Assembly (NCBI RefSeq): GCF_046764005.1
Contig: NZ_JBKOFW010000009.1
Location: forward strand, 47,937 to 111,936
Length of the DNA: 64,000 bases
From: Oryzobacter faecalis
GTDB lineage: Bacteria; Actinomycetota; Actinomycetes; Actinomycetales; Dermatophilaceae
Direction: 5' to 3'
Shown in pieces: positions 7,721 through 16,273 of this stretch; position 1 is the first letter of the stretch; every line of letters starts with the position of its first letter. A program made the position numbers and the translations under genes. Under the pieces are notes generated by a model. It worked only from the letters and a program-made list of their open reading frames with translations. It had not been told where the DNA came from and ran no database searches.

Positions 7721-9087
7721 CGAGCGACGACCAGCACGGACGCGACGAGTGGCGCCCGTGGGGCGGGCGCGGCGACGAGCCGACCCAGGAGGTCCCCACG
7801 CGCGAGGAGCCGCTCTGGGCCCGGCTCGGCGGCGGTGAGCAGCAGCGCGAGGAGGCGGGCGCCGACCGCGGCGCCGTGCCGACCCAGCCGGTGCCCCACA
7901 CGGCCGCCCCGGCCCCGGGTCCGGCGTACGCCCCCTACCAGCAGTCGCCGCAGGGCTGGCCGGTCAGCACGCCCCCGGAGCGTCCCGCGCGCCGCGGTCC
8001 CGGCTGGGGCGCCCTCCTCGGCGTCTCCGTGGCGGTGGCCCTCGTCGCCGGGCTGTTCGGCGGCATCGGTGGGGCCCTGCTCGCCGACCGCCGGGACGAG
8101 CGCACCCCGGCCGCGGCCCTCCCGAGCCCCGGTGCCGGGGCGACCGAGCGGCCTCGCGGGTCGATCGCCAACATCGCCGCCACCGTGACGCCGAGCGTGG
8201 TCACCCTCAAGGTCGAGGGCGCCGAGGGCCAGGGCACCGGGTCGGGCTGGGTCTACGACGACCGGGGCCACCTCGTGACGAACAACCACGTCGTGGCGTC
8301 GGCTGCGGAGGGCGGGAAGATCACCGTCGTCCTCGCCAACGGCACCGAGCTGCCGGGGACGATCGTCGGTCGGGACCGGTCCTACGACCTCGCCGTCGTC
8401 AAGGTCGAGCGCACCGACCTCGCCCCGCTCACCCTCGGCTCCTCCGACGACGTCGTCGTCGGTGACGAGGTCATCGCCGTCGGCGCGCCCCTCGGCCTGG
8501 ACTCCACCGTGACGAGCGGCATCGTCAGCGCCCTCAACCGGCCGGTGACCCCCGGCGAGGCCGACGACCAGTCGTTCATCAACGCCATCCAGACCGACGC
8601 CGCGATCAACCCGGGCAACTCGGGCGGGCCGCTCCTCGACATGCAGGGACGCGTCATCGGCGTCAACAGCGCCATCGCCCGAGCCCCCGGCTCCTCGGTC
8701 AGCGGCCAGAGCGGCAACATCGGGGTCGGCTTCGCCATCCCGAGCGCCCAGGTGAAGACGACCGTCGACCAGCTCATCACGACGGGCAAGTCGGTCCACC
8801 CGGTCATCGGGGTCTTCCTCGACTCCGAGCACGAGGGCGAGGGTGTGCGGATCGCCGACGAGGGGCCCAACGGGCAGCCGGCCCTCACCCCGGGCGGCCC
8901 GGCGGAGAAGGCCGGGCTGCGCCCCGGCGACGTCGTCGTGAAGTTCGAGGGCAAGCCGGTGACCGACCAGGGCGAGTTCATCGTCGCCATCCGCTCCCGG
9001 GCGGTCGGCGACGAGGTGACGCTGACCATCCGTCGCGGCGGGGACGAGCGGGATGTCACGATGGTCCTCCAAGGGTCGCAGGACTGA
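7717..9087 (+). CDS. htrA: HtrA/DegP-like membrane-anchored serine protease with PDZ domain
   Basis: This 456-residue protein has a Gly/Pro/Gln-rich cytosolic N-terminus, one membrane helix around residues 92-125, a trypsin-like domain and a C-terminal PDZ domain. The catalytic triad is visible: His191 in TNNHVV, Asp224 in SYDLAVVKV and Ser302 in NPGNSGGPLLD. The PDZ segment includes the motif PAEKAGLRPGDVVVKF. It acts outside the membrane on misfolded envelope proteins and probably feeds back on the RseA/SigE circuit, as in mycobacteria. The ATG overlaps the anti-sigma stop. Confidence 0.92.
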   Translation: MTSDDQHGRDEWRPWGGRGDEPTQEVPTREEPLWARLGGGEQQREEAGADRGAVPTQPVPHTAAPAPGPAYAPYQQSPQGWPVSTPPERPARRGPGWGALLGVSVAVALVAGLFGGIGGALLADRRDERTPAAALPSPGAGATERPRGSIANIAATVTPSVVTLKVEGAEGQGTGSGWVYDDRGHLVTNNHVVASAAEGGKITVVLANGTELPGTIVGRDRSYDLAVVKVERTDLAPLTLGSSDDVVVGDEVIAVGAPLGLDSTVTSGIVSALNRPVTPGEADDQSFINAIQTDAAINPGNSGGPLLDMQGRVIGVNSAIARAPGSSVSGQSGNIGVGFAIPSAQVKTTVDQLITTGKSVHPVIGVFLDSEHEGEGVRIADEGPNGQPALTPGGPAEKAGLRPGDVVVKFEGKPVTDQGEFIVAIRSRAVGDEVTLTIRRGGDERDVTMVLQGSQD

Positions 9088-9141
9088 CCCCACCCGCACC
9101 TCCCGGCGACGTCGGGGCCACGGAAGGACGGTGTCGACGCG

Positions 9142-9606
9142 GTGTTCGGCGTCAACGGCTGGGAGATCGTGCTCCTCGCGCTCATCGCGGTCTTCGTCCT
9201 CGGTCCCGAGCGGCTGCCGGAGTACGCCGCCAAGCTGGCCCGCGGCATCCGCAAGCTGCGCGTCATGGCCGAGGGGGCCAAGGGACAGCTGCGTGACCAG
9301 CTGGGACCGGAGTACGAGGACATCAACTGGCGCCAGTACGACCCGCGGCAGTACGACCCGCGGCGGATCGTGCGCGAGGCCCTCGTCGAGCCGCTCGACG
9401 ACGCCTTCTCACCGGTGCGGGACGAGATCGGCGGGGTCCGCGACGCCGCGCGCCTCAAGGGCCGCGAAGGCGGGGGTGACGGCACCGGAACCGACACCGG
9501 CGCGGAGGACCACGGCGACCCCGCGACGCCACACCTGTCGCCGACGCCCTCGGCGCGCGACTGGGACCCCAGCCGCCCCACGCCCTACGACGTCGACGCC
9601 ACCTAG
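9142..9606 (+). CDS. tatB: Twin-arginine translocase subunit TatB
   Basis: The 154-residue protein begins MFGVNGWEIVLLALIAVFVLGPERLPEY, which is the TatB pattern: a short N-terminal membrane helix, then the conserved GPERLP hinge and an amphipathic helix (AAKLARGIRKL). The tail is charged and ends in a Pro/Asp-rich segment. TatB binds Tat substrates with TatC. The start is GTG 9142, which places the helix at the very N-terminus as required. The position after htrA matches the mycobacterial sigE-rseA-htrA-tatB order. It ends three bases from the convergent mrp gene. Confidence 0.93.
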   Translation: MFGVNGWEIVLLALIAVFVLGPERLPEYAAKLARGIRKLRVMAEGAKGQLRDQLGPEYEDINWRQYDPRQYDPRRIVREALVEPLDDAFSPVRDEIGGVRDAARLKGREGGGDGTGTDTGAEDHGDPATPHLSPTPSARDWDPSRPTPYDVDAT

Positions 9607-9609
9607 GGA

Positions 9610-10743
9610 CTACCGGCCGGCGGGGGTCAGGCCGAGCGAGCGACCGGCGAGGCCGCGGGCGCGCGACGCGAGCCCCTTGGCGATGCCGCGCAGCGCGACG
9701 GCCGACGGGGTGTCGGGCTCGCCGAGGACGACCGGCATCCCCTGGTCGGCCCCGATGCGCAGGCTCGTGTCGAGGGGGATCTGGCCGAGCAGCGGCACCT
9801 CGGCGCCGATCGAGCGGGTCAGCGACTCGGCGACCTCACGACCTCCGCCGGAGCCGAAGATCTCCTGGCGCGTCCCGTCCGGCAGCTCGAGCCAGCTCAT
9901 GTTCTCGATGACGCCCGCCAGGCGCTGGTGGGTCTGCAGCGCGATCGACCCGGCGCGCTCGGCGACCTCGGCGGCGGCCTGCTGCGGGGTGGTGACGACG
10001 AGGATCTCGGCGCCCGGGATGAGCTGCGCCACCGAGATGGCGATGTCGCCGGTGCCGGGCGGGAGGTCGAGGAGGAGGACGTCGAGGTCGCCCCAGAAGA
10101 CGTCGGCGAGGAACTGCTGGAGGGCGCGGTGCAGCATCGGCCCGCGCCACACGACCGGCTGGTTCCCGGGGACGAACATGCCGATCGAGATGACCTTCAC
10201 GTCGTGGCTGACCGGGGGCAGGATCATGTCGTCGACCTGCGTGGGCCGGCCCTCGACACCGAGCATCCGCGGGATCGAGAAGCCGTAGATGTCGGCGTCG
10301 ACGACACCCACCGAGAGGCCCTGCTGGGCGAGGGCCGCGGCGAGGTTGGCGGTGACCGAGCTCTTGCCCACGCCGCCCTTGCCCGACGCGACGGCGTACA
10401 CGCGGGTCAGCGACCCGGCCCGCGCGAACGGCACCTCGCGCTCGGCGACCCCGCCGCGCAGCTTCGTCTTCAGCTCGGCGCGCTGGTCGTCGGACATGAC
10501 CCCGAGGGTCACGGTGACGCCGGTGACGCCCTCGACCTTCGACAGCGCTGCGGTCGTGTCGCCCGTCAGCTTGTCCTTGAGCGGGCAGGCGGCCACCGTG
10601 AGCAAGATCGTCACCGTGACGTGGCCGTCGTCGTCGCACACGACCGACTCGACCATGCCGAGCTCGGTGACGGGCTTGCGGATCTCGGGGTCGATGACCG
10701 TCTCGAGGGCAGCGTGGAGGGCGTCGGGACCAACCTGGGGCAT
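9610..10743 (-). CDS. mrp: Mrp/NBP35-type iron-sulfur cluster carrier ATPase
   Basis: This 377-residue P-loop ATPase has an N-terminal MIP18/DUF59 domain (residues 1-95, with VIDPEIRKPVTELGMVESV), a deviant Walker A in VASGKGGVGKSSVTANLA, and the Mrp region DADIYGFSIPRMLG. The family carries and delivers Fe-S clusters in the cytosol. It is the last gene of a minus-strand run that begins at 13212, with a 9-base gap to the DUF1003 gene. The gene order mrp, DUF1003, MgtE-N/CBS resembles Rv1229c-Rv1232c. Confidence 0.9.
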   Translation of the reverse strand: MPQVGPDALHAALETVIDPEIRKPVTELGMVESVVCDDDGHVTVTILLTVAACPLKDKLTGDTTAALSKVEGVTGVTVTLGVMSDDQRAELKTKLRGGVAEREVPFARAGSLTRVYAVASGKGGVGKSSVTANLAAALAQQGLSVGVVDADIYGFSIPRMLGVEGRPTQVDDMILPPVSHDVKVISIGMFVPGNQPVVWRGPMLHRALQQFLADVFWGDLDVLLLDLPPGTGDIAISVAQLIPGAEILVVTTPQQAAAEVAERAGSIALQTHQRLAGVIENMSWLELPDGTRQEIFGSGGGREVAESLTRSIGAEVPLLGQIPLDTSLRIGADQGMPVVLGEPDTPSAVALRGIAKGLASRARGLAGRSLGLTPAGR

Positions 10744-10752
10744 GGCCCCAGT

Positions 10753-11322
10753 CTAGGTCGCGCGGTCGGTGCTCCCGTCCGCGGCCGTGACGGACACGAC
10801 GTCGGTGCCCTCGAGGTCCTCCTTGCGCACGAGGACCAGGCCCCGCTGCTCGAGCTCGTCGAGCAGGTCACGCAGCTCGGAGCGCACGAAGTCGCGCGTC
10901 GCGGTGTCGCGCATCGCGATGCGGAGCGCGGCGACCTCGCGGGTGAGGAACTCGGTGTCGGCGAGGTTGCGCTCGTCGCGGGCGCGGTCCTGCTCGAGCG
11001 AGACGCGGTCGCGGTCGGCCTGCCGGTTCTGCGCGAGGAGGATGAGCGGCGCCGCGTACGAGGCCTGCAGGCTGAGCATCAGGGTGAGGAAGATGAAGGC
11101 GTAGGGGTCGAAGCGGAAGCCGGCCGGCGCGGTGGTGTTCCAGACGACCCAGACGACGACGAACACCGTCATCGCGATGAGGAAGTACGGCGTGCCCATG
11201 AAGCGCGCGAACTTCTCCGAGACGACCCCGAAGGTCTCCTCGGTGAGGACGCTCGGCATGCTCCAGCGTCGACCTCCCTCGCGGGGCTGGTCGATGCGGG
11301 CCCGGCGCTCGCGCTCAGCCAC
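10753..11322 (-). CDS. DUF1003 family membrane protein
   Basis: The 189-residue protein has two adjacent membrane helices (around residues 48-65 and 73-95, with VFVVVWVVWN and FDPYAFIFLTLMLSLQASYAAPLILLAQNRQ). The FDPYPFI-LxL...QA.aAP.ImmsQNRQ pattern defines DUF1003. After the helices comes a long charged, probably coiled-coil C-terminus. No biochemical role is established. The GTG start overlaps the stop of the MgtE-N/CBS gene by eight bases, a conserved pairing that suggests a functional link with divalent cation sensing or transport. Confidence 0.88.
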   Translation of the reverse strand: MAERERRARIDQPREGGRRWSMPSVLTEETFGVVSEKFARFMGTPYFLIAMTVFVVVWVVWNTTAPAGFRFDPYAFIFLTLMLSLQASYAAPLILLAQNRQADRDRVSLEQDRARDERNLADTEFLTREVAALRIAMRDTATRDFVRSELRDLLDELEQRGLVLVRKEDLEGTDVVSVTAADGSTDRAT

Positions 11323-12619
11323 CGCCGGCCACCCCCTGCGGTGCCACGACGTCGTGGCGCTCCTCGCGCCAGTCGTCGGGCAGGATGTGGTCGAGGACGT
11401 CGTCGACGGTGACCGCGCCGAGCAGGTGGCCCTCGTCGTCGACGACGGGCAGCCCCACGAGGTCGTAGGTCGCGAGCATCCGGGTGACCTGGCCGAGGGT
11501 GGCGTCCGGGGGCAGCGGGTCGACGTCCTTGTCGAGGATGCCGCCGATCGGGTTGTGCGGCGGCTCGCGGAGCAGCCGCTGGATGTGGACCATCCCGAGG
11601 TACTTGCCGGTGGGCGTCTCGAGCGGGGAGCGGCAGACGAAGACGGTGCAGGCGAGGGCGGTCGAGAGCTCCTGGCGCCGGACGACGGCGAGGGCCTCGG
11701 CGATGGAGGCCTCGGGGCCGAGGATGACCGGCTCGGTCGTCATGAGGCCACCGGCGGTGTTCTCGTCGTAGGTGAGAAGGCGGCGCAGGTCGGCCGCCTC
11801 GTCGGCGTCCATCTTCTGGAGCAGCTCCTCCTGCCGGTCCTTGGGCAGCTCGGCGAGGAGGTCGGCGGCGTCGTCGGGCTCCATCGCCTCGAGGACGTCC
11901 GCCGCGCGACCGACCTCCAGGCCGGCGATGATCTCGACCTGGTCGTCCTCGGGCAGCTCCTCGATGACGTCGGCCAGGCGGTCGTCGTCGAGCGCGGCGG
12001 CGACCTCCGCCCGGCGCTGGGGCGTGAGGTCGTGGATGACCTCGGCGAGGTCGGCGGGCTTGAGGTCCTCGTACGCCTCGAGGAGGCGGGCCGCGCTCTG
12101 GCCCCCGGAGGTGTCGCGCAGCCCCGTGACGTCCTCGATGGCGACGAGGAGGGTCTCACCGCGGCGCCGGCCGAGGCGGGGGAGGCCGCTGCGGGGGCGG
12201 CCGTAGCCGGTGCGCACGTAGGCGCGGGCGACGCTCCAGCCGCGTGACCCGCTCTGCTCGATGCCGATGTCCTCGACCGTGGCGTCGACGACCACGCCCT
12301 CCTCGGTGCGGACCCGGACGGGCCGCTCGAAGAGCTCGGCGACGACGAGGGTCTCGTTGCCGCGCTGCTCGAAGCGGCGCATGTTGACCAGGCCGGTCGT
12401 GATGACCTGGCCGCCCTCGACCGAGGTGACCCGCGTCATCGGCACGAAGACGCGGCGCCGGCCGGCGACCTCGACGACGAGGCCGATGACGCGGGGGCGG
12501 CTCCGCGCGACGTTGAAGGTGACGACGACGTCGCGGACGCGACCGACCTGGTCACCGAGCGGGTCGAAGACGTTGAGCTCGGTCAGTCGGCCGACGAAGG
12601 CGCGGGTCGGCGTGCTCAC
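11315..12619 (-). CDS. PRC-barrel / MgtE N-terminal domain / CBS-pair protein
   Basis: The 434-residue soluble protein has a PRC-barrel-like N-terminus (about residues 5-85), a second beta-rich segment, an MgtE-N superhelical domain (about 190-290, with LEAMEPDDAADLLAELP) and two CBS motifs (about 295-420, ending IRPDDWREER-like). MgtE-N plus CBS forms the cytosolic magnesium sensor of MgtE channels, but this protein lacks the channel helices, as does mycobacterial Rv1232c. It may therefore sense Mg2+ or nucleotides and act on a partner, possibly the coupled DUF1003 membrane protein. The GTG start overlaps the upstream stop. Confidence 0.88.
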   Translation of the reverse strand: MSTPTRAFVGRLTELNVFDPLGDQVGRVRDVVVTFNVARSRPRVIGLVVEVAGRRRVFVPMTRVTSVEGGQVITTGLVNMRRFEQRGNETLVVAELFERPVRVRTEEGVVVDATVEDIGIEQSGSRGWSVARAYVRTGYGRPRSGLPRLGRRRGETLLVAIEDVTGLRDTSGGQSAARLLEAYEDLKPADLAEVIHDLTPQRRAEVAAALDDDRLADVIEELPEDDQVEIIAGLEVGRAADVLEAMEPDDAADLLAELPKDRQEELLQKMDADEAADLRRLLTYDENTAGGLMTTEPVILGPEASIAEALAVVRRQELSTALACTVFVCRSPLETPTGKYLGMVHIQRLLREPPHNPIGGILDKDVDPLPPDATLGQVTRMLATYDLVGLPVVDDEGHLLGAVTVDDVLDHILPDDWREERHDVVAPQGVAGGG

Positions 12620-13212
12620 CCCGACAGGCTATCGGGGCGGGAGCGCCGCGCCCGGGACCTCCCGTGCCAGTGCCACGGCCGCCAGGTCGCCGTCGTCGAA
12701 CCCGCCGGGTGGACGGGCGCGGCGCCCGAGGCGTCGGTGTACGCGCCGGGCCCCTCGACGAGGCGGCCGTGGGGGGTGATGACGTGGATCGTGCACGACG
12801 CGGCCCAGCGCCGGGCGACGTCGCCCGTGGCGTTGAGCCGCTCGGGGCGCAGCACCTCGACGGCGTCGTCCCAGCCCTCGTGCTCCGGCGTCAGCTCGCG
12901 CGCCGACGCGTGGACGGCGAGCAGGCGACCTCCGGAGTCCTTGCTGCGGAAGAGGACCTCGACCTCGTCGGGCAGCCACGGCAGGGACTGCTCACCGGGC
13001 CCCGACACGACGTACGCGGCCGGGCCGGTGCCCCGCTCGTCGCCGTCGTCGTGCCAGACGAACCACACGGGGTGCGTGCCGCCGTCGGGGACGCGCACCC
13101 ACAGCACCCCCGACTTGCTCGCCGCCTCGTGGACGAGCCGCGTGACGTCGACCGGCCGCGCCATCACGGTCGTCGGCTCCGTGGCGGGCTCGGTGGGCGC
13201 CTCCTCGGTCAT
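12616..13212 (-). CDS. Conserved hypothetical protein, first gene of the mrp-direction operon
   Basis: The 198-residue protein begins MTEEAPTEPATEPTTVMARP. Its core is rich in beta strands (GVLWVRVPDG, PVWFVWHDDGD, AAYVVSGPGEQ), and a His/Trp/Arg-rich tail ends in GRSRARRSRPDSLSG. The strand pattern recalls flavin-type split barrels, but no cofactor motif is certain, so the function is unknown. The start 13212 is preferred over an upstream in-frame ATG (13230) because the extra residues MWESRA look like non-coding sequence. It overlaps the MgtE-N/CBS gene by four bases. Confidence 0.72.
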   Translation of the reverse strand: MTEEAPTEPATEPTTVMARPVDVTRLVHEAASKSGVLWVRVPDGGTHPVWFVWHDDGDERGTGPAAYVVSGPGEQSLPWLPDEVEVLFRSKDSGGRLLAVHASARELTPEHEGWDDAVEVLRPERLNATGDVARRWAASCTIHVITPHGRLVEGPGAYTDASGAAPVHPAGSTTATWRPWHWHGRSRARRSRPDSLSG

Positions 13213-13323
13213 GGCCCGACTCTCCCACACGCGGCGAGCAGCAGGTCGGGGTGCGCGCGGCGTCGGTCACACCGTGACGTGGCTCATGCGACCGGCCCTC
13301 GCGCCGCTGCTAGCGTCCGCGGC

Positions 13324-14394
13324 ATGCGCAGCGCCAAGGACTTCTTCGCCCCGCTCGCGGTGGGGGCCCCGACGCCGCTCCGCGAGGTCCCGGCGAGACC
13401 GAGCCGGATGATCCACTTCTTCGACCCGAGCAACCCGAAGATGGCGGCGAAGGTCCCGCAGCTCGTCGGCACCGTCGACGTCCTCCTCGGCAACCTCGAG
13501 GACGCCGTCAGGGCCGAGAACAAGGAGGCCGCCCGCGCCGGCCTCGTCGAGATCGCCCGGGCCACCGACCTCGGTGAGCACACCCAGCTCTGGACCCGCG
13601 TCAACGCCCTCGACAGCCCGTGGGCGCTCGACGACCTGACGACGCTCGTCTCCGAGGTGGGGGAGAAGCTCGACGTCGTCATGGTGCCGAAGGTCCAGGG
13701 GCCCGAGGACATCCACTACGTGGACCGCCTCCTCGCGCAGCTCGAGGCCAGGGCGGGTCTGACGCGGCCGATCCTCGTCCACGCCATCCTCGAGACCGCC
13801 CGCGGCGTCGCGAACGTCGAGCAGGTCGCGGGGGCCAGCCCGCGGATGCAGGGCATCAGCCTCGGCCCCGCCGACCTCGCCGCCGACCGGCGGATGAAGA
13901 CGACGCGCGTCGGGGGCGGGCACCCGGGCTACCTCGTCCGCCAGGACCCCGTGGGCGGCGACGTCGCGGGCGACCGCACCGTGTACCAGCAGGACCTCTG
14001 GCACTACACGATCGCCCGGATGGTCGACGCCTGCGCGATGCACGGGATCTTCCCGTACTACGGGCCGTTCGGGGACATCGCCGACACGGTCGCCTGCGAG
14101 GACCAGTTCCGCAACGCCTTCCTCCTCGGGTGCGTCGGCGCGTGGTCGCTGCACCCGGCGCAGATCGCCATCGCCAAGAAGGTCTTCAGCCCGAGCGCCG
14201 AGGACGTCGCGCACGCCCGTCGGGTCAAGGACGCCATGGGCGACGGCACCGGCGCCGTGATGCTCGACGGGAAGATGGAGGACGACGCGAGCCTCAAGCA
14301 GTGCCTCGTCGTCCTCGAGCTCGCCGAACGCCTGTCGGCCAACGATCCCGAGCTCGCCGAGCTCTACGCGGGCGCGGGGGAGGAGCGGGCGTGA
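13324..14394 (+). CDS. HpcH/HpaI aldolase / CitE-like CoA-ester lyase (malyl-CoA lyase type)
   Basis: The 356-residue TIM-barrel enzyme shows LEDAVRAENKEAAR (metal-binding acidic pair), TRVNALDSPWALDD, the substrate Glu in HAILETARGVAN, and GISLGPADLAADRRMK. The long insert with GYLVRQDPVGGD and QQDLWHYTIARMVDAC is characteristic of the longer L-malyl-CoA/beta-methylmalyl-CoA lyase-like members rather than CitE of citrate lyase. It likely cleaves or forms a 3-hydroxyacyl-CoA with acetyl-CoA, propionyl-CoA or glyoxylate chemistry. It is coupled to a second, shorter CitE-like gene by a GTGA overlap. Confidence 0.85.
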   Translation: MRSAKDFFAPLAVGAPTPLREVPARPSRMIHFFDPSNPKMAAKVPQLVGTVDVLLGNLEDAVRAENKEAARAGLVEIARATDLGEHTQLWTRVNALDSPWALDDLTTLVSEVGEKLDVVMVPKVQGPEDIHYVDRLLAQLEARAGLTRPILVHAILETARGVANVEQVAGASPRMQGISLGPADLAADRRMKTTRVGGGHPGYLVRQDPVGGDVAGDRTVYQQDLWHYTIARMVDACAMHGIFPYYGPFGDIADTVACEDQFRNAFLLGCVGAWSLHPAQIAIAKKVFSPSAEDVAHARRVKDAMGDGTGAVMLDGKMEDDASLKQCLVVLELAERLSANDPELAELYAGAGEERA

Positions 14395-15257
14395 GCGACG
14401 TCCTGAGGCCGCGCCGCTCGGTCCTCTACATGCCGGCGAGCAACGAGCGCGCCCTCGAGAAGGCGAAGGCCCTGCCGGTCGACGCCCTCATCCTCGACCT
14501 CGAGGACGCGGTGGGCCCCGACCACAAGGAGGTGGCGCGCGAGAACGCCTGTGCGGCAGTCCGGTCCGGGGAGTACGGGCACCGCGAGCTGACGATCCGC
14601 GTCAACGGCGCCGGAACGCGGTGGCACGACGACGACCTCGCGGACGCCTGCGCCGCCGGGCCGGACGCGGTCGTCGTCCCGAAGGTCGGCTCGGCGGACG
14701 AGGTCCGCGACCTCGTCGCCGCGATGGAGCGGTCCGGGGCCCCGGACCGAACCCGCCTCTGGGCGATGGTCGAGACCCCGCGAGCGGTCCTCGACGCCGC
14801 GGAGATCGCCGCGGCCTCCGACCGCCTCGCCGTGCTCGTCCTCGGCACCAACGACCTCGTCAAGGAGCTCGGCGTCCGCAGCGTCCCGGGACGTCAGCCG
14901 CTCCTCACCTCGCTCTCGCTCGTCGTCCTCGCGGCCCGGGCCGCCGGGGTTGCCGTCCTCGACGGCGTCTGGAACGACGTCCGCGACCTCGACGGGTTCG
15001 AGGCCGAGTGCCGCCAGGGCCGCGACCTCGGCTTCGACGGCAAGACCCTCGTGCACCCCGGACAGGTCGAGCCCTGCAACGCCGCCTTCGCCCCCTCCGT
15101 GGAGGAGGTCGCGCAGGCGCGCGGCGTCCTCGAGGCCTGGGAGGACGCCGACGGCGCGGGCGTCGTCGTCCACGAGGGACGGATGGTCGAGCTGCTCCAC
15201 GTCGAGTCGGCGCGCAAGGTGCTCGCGCTCGACGAGGCGGTCCGCGCCCACGGCTGA
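14391..15257 (+). CDS. CitE-like CoA-ester lyase (short form)
   Basis: The 288-residue TIM-barrel protein starts RRSVLYMPASNERALEKA and carries ILDLEDAVGPDHKEVARE, LTIRVNGAGTRWHDDD, MVETPRAVLDA and GFDGKTLVHPGQVEP. These are the CitE-family metal, substrate and CoA-binding segments. It lacks the long insert seen in the preceding paralogue. The pair may be a thioesterase/lyase combination (as for malyl-CoA lyase and malyl-CoA thioesterase) or two subunits; this is inference. The GTG start overlaps the upstream stop. Confidence 0.87.
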   Translation: MSDVLRPRRSVLYMPASNERALEKAKALPVDALILDLEDAVGPDHKEVARENACAAVRSGEYGHRELTIRVNGAGTRWHDDDLADACAAGPDAVVVPKVGSADEVRDLVAAMERSGAPDRTRLWAMVETPRAVLDAAEIAAASDRLAVLVLGTNDLVKELGVRSVPGRQPLLTSLSLVVLAARAAGVAVLDGVWNDVRDLDGFEAECRQGRDLGFDGKTLVHPGQVEPCNAAFAPSVEEVAQARGVLEAWEDADGAGVVVHEGRMVELLHVESARKVLALDEAVRAHG

Positions 15258-15378
15258 GGGGGCGGACGACCAACGATTCGGTCACGACGAGCGCGTCGGG
15301 TTGTGACCCGGGGCGTCGTGTCGTCTCATGGATCCGGCCCGTGCTCTCGGGCGGGCTGTGCGGACGGCAGGAGCGGAC

Positions 15379-16254
15379 ATGGGGCGGACGGCGACACGGC
15401 GTCGCGCGGCGACGGGCGTGGCCACGCTCGCCGCTGCCGCGCTCCTGGCGGGGTGCGGGTACGCGCCGGAGTGGAGCCCCGCGGGCGCCGGCGACACCGC
15501 CGCGACGACCCCGCCCGCCGCCGCGGGCGACCCCACGTGGGAGCCGCCGGTCGTCGCCGACCCGACCACGAGCCCGATCCCCACGCCCAGCGCGACCCCG
15601 ACGCCCAGCGCGACCGCGACCGCGAAGCCCACACCGTCCCCAACCGCCACCCCGAAGCCCCGCACCTCGCTGCGCTACGGCGACAAGGGCGAGAAGGTCC
15701 TCGCGCTCCAGAAGCGACTCTCCGCGCTCGGCTACTGGCTCGGCACGCCCGACGGCTCCTTCGGGTCGCTGACCCAGCAGGCGGTCTTCGCCCTCCAGAA
15801 GGCCGCCGGTCTCTCGCGCGACGGCGTCGTCGGACCGCGCACCAAGAAGGCCCTCGACGCCGGGGTGCGGCCGAGGGCGCGGATCGCGAACGGGGTCGAG
15901 ATCGACCTCGACCGCCAGCTCCTCCTCGTCGTCCGCGACGGGCGGGTGCGCACCATCCTCAACACCTCGACGGGCAACGGCGAGGAGTACACGACGACGC
16001 GGGGCACCCGCGCCCTCGCCACGACGCCGAAGGGCGACTACACCGTCTACCGGGCCGTCGACGGCCCACTGACCAACTCCCTCGGCGAGCTGTGGCGACC
16101 CCGCTTCTTCAACCGGGGGATCGCGGTCCACGGGTCACCGAACATCCCGCCGTACCCGGCCTCGCACGGCTGCGCGCGCCTGAGCAACGCCGCGATCAAC
16201 ATGATCTGGGCCAAGGACCTCATGCCGATCGGCAGCCGCGTCCTCGTCCACTGA
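15379..16254 (+). CDS. Lipoprotein L,D-transpeptidase with peptidoglycan-binding domain
   Basis: The 291-residue protein has a lipobox (ALLAGCGY, Cys about residue 26), a Thr/Pro/Ser linker (about residues 55-95), a PG-binding type 1 domain (LRYGDKGEKVLALQKRLSALGYW) and a YkuD catalytic domain. The catalytic motif is AVHGSPNIPPYPASHGCARLSN, in which His and Cys of SHGCARL are the active residues. It cross-links or anchors peptidoglycan outside the membrane. ATG 15379 has AGGAG six bases upstream and puts the signal peptide first; an upstream ATG at 15328 would add 17 residues before it. Confidence 0.92.
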   Translation: MGRTATRRRAATGVATLAAAALLAGCGYAPEWSPAGAGDTAATTPPAAAGDPTWEPPVVADPTTSPIPTPSATPTPSATATAKPTPSPTATPKPRTSLRYGDKGEKVLALQKRLSALGYWLGTPDGSFGSLTQQAVFALQKAAGLSRDGVVGPRTKKALDAGVRPRARIANGVEIDLDRQLLLVVRDGRVRTILNTSTGNGEEYTTTRGTRALATTPKGDYTVYRAVDGPLTNSLGELWRPRFFNRGIAVHGSPNIPPYPASHGCARLSNAAINMIWAKDLMPIGSRVLVH

Positions 16255-16273
16255 GAGCCCCCGGAGAGCGGAC

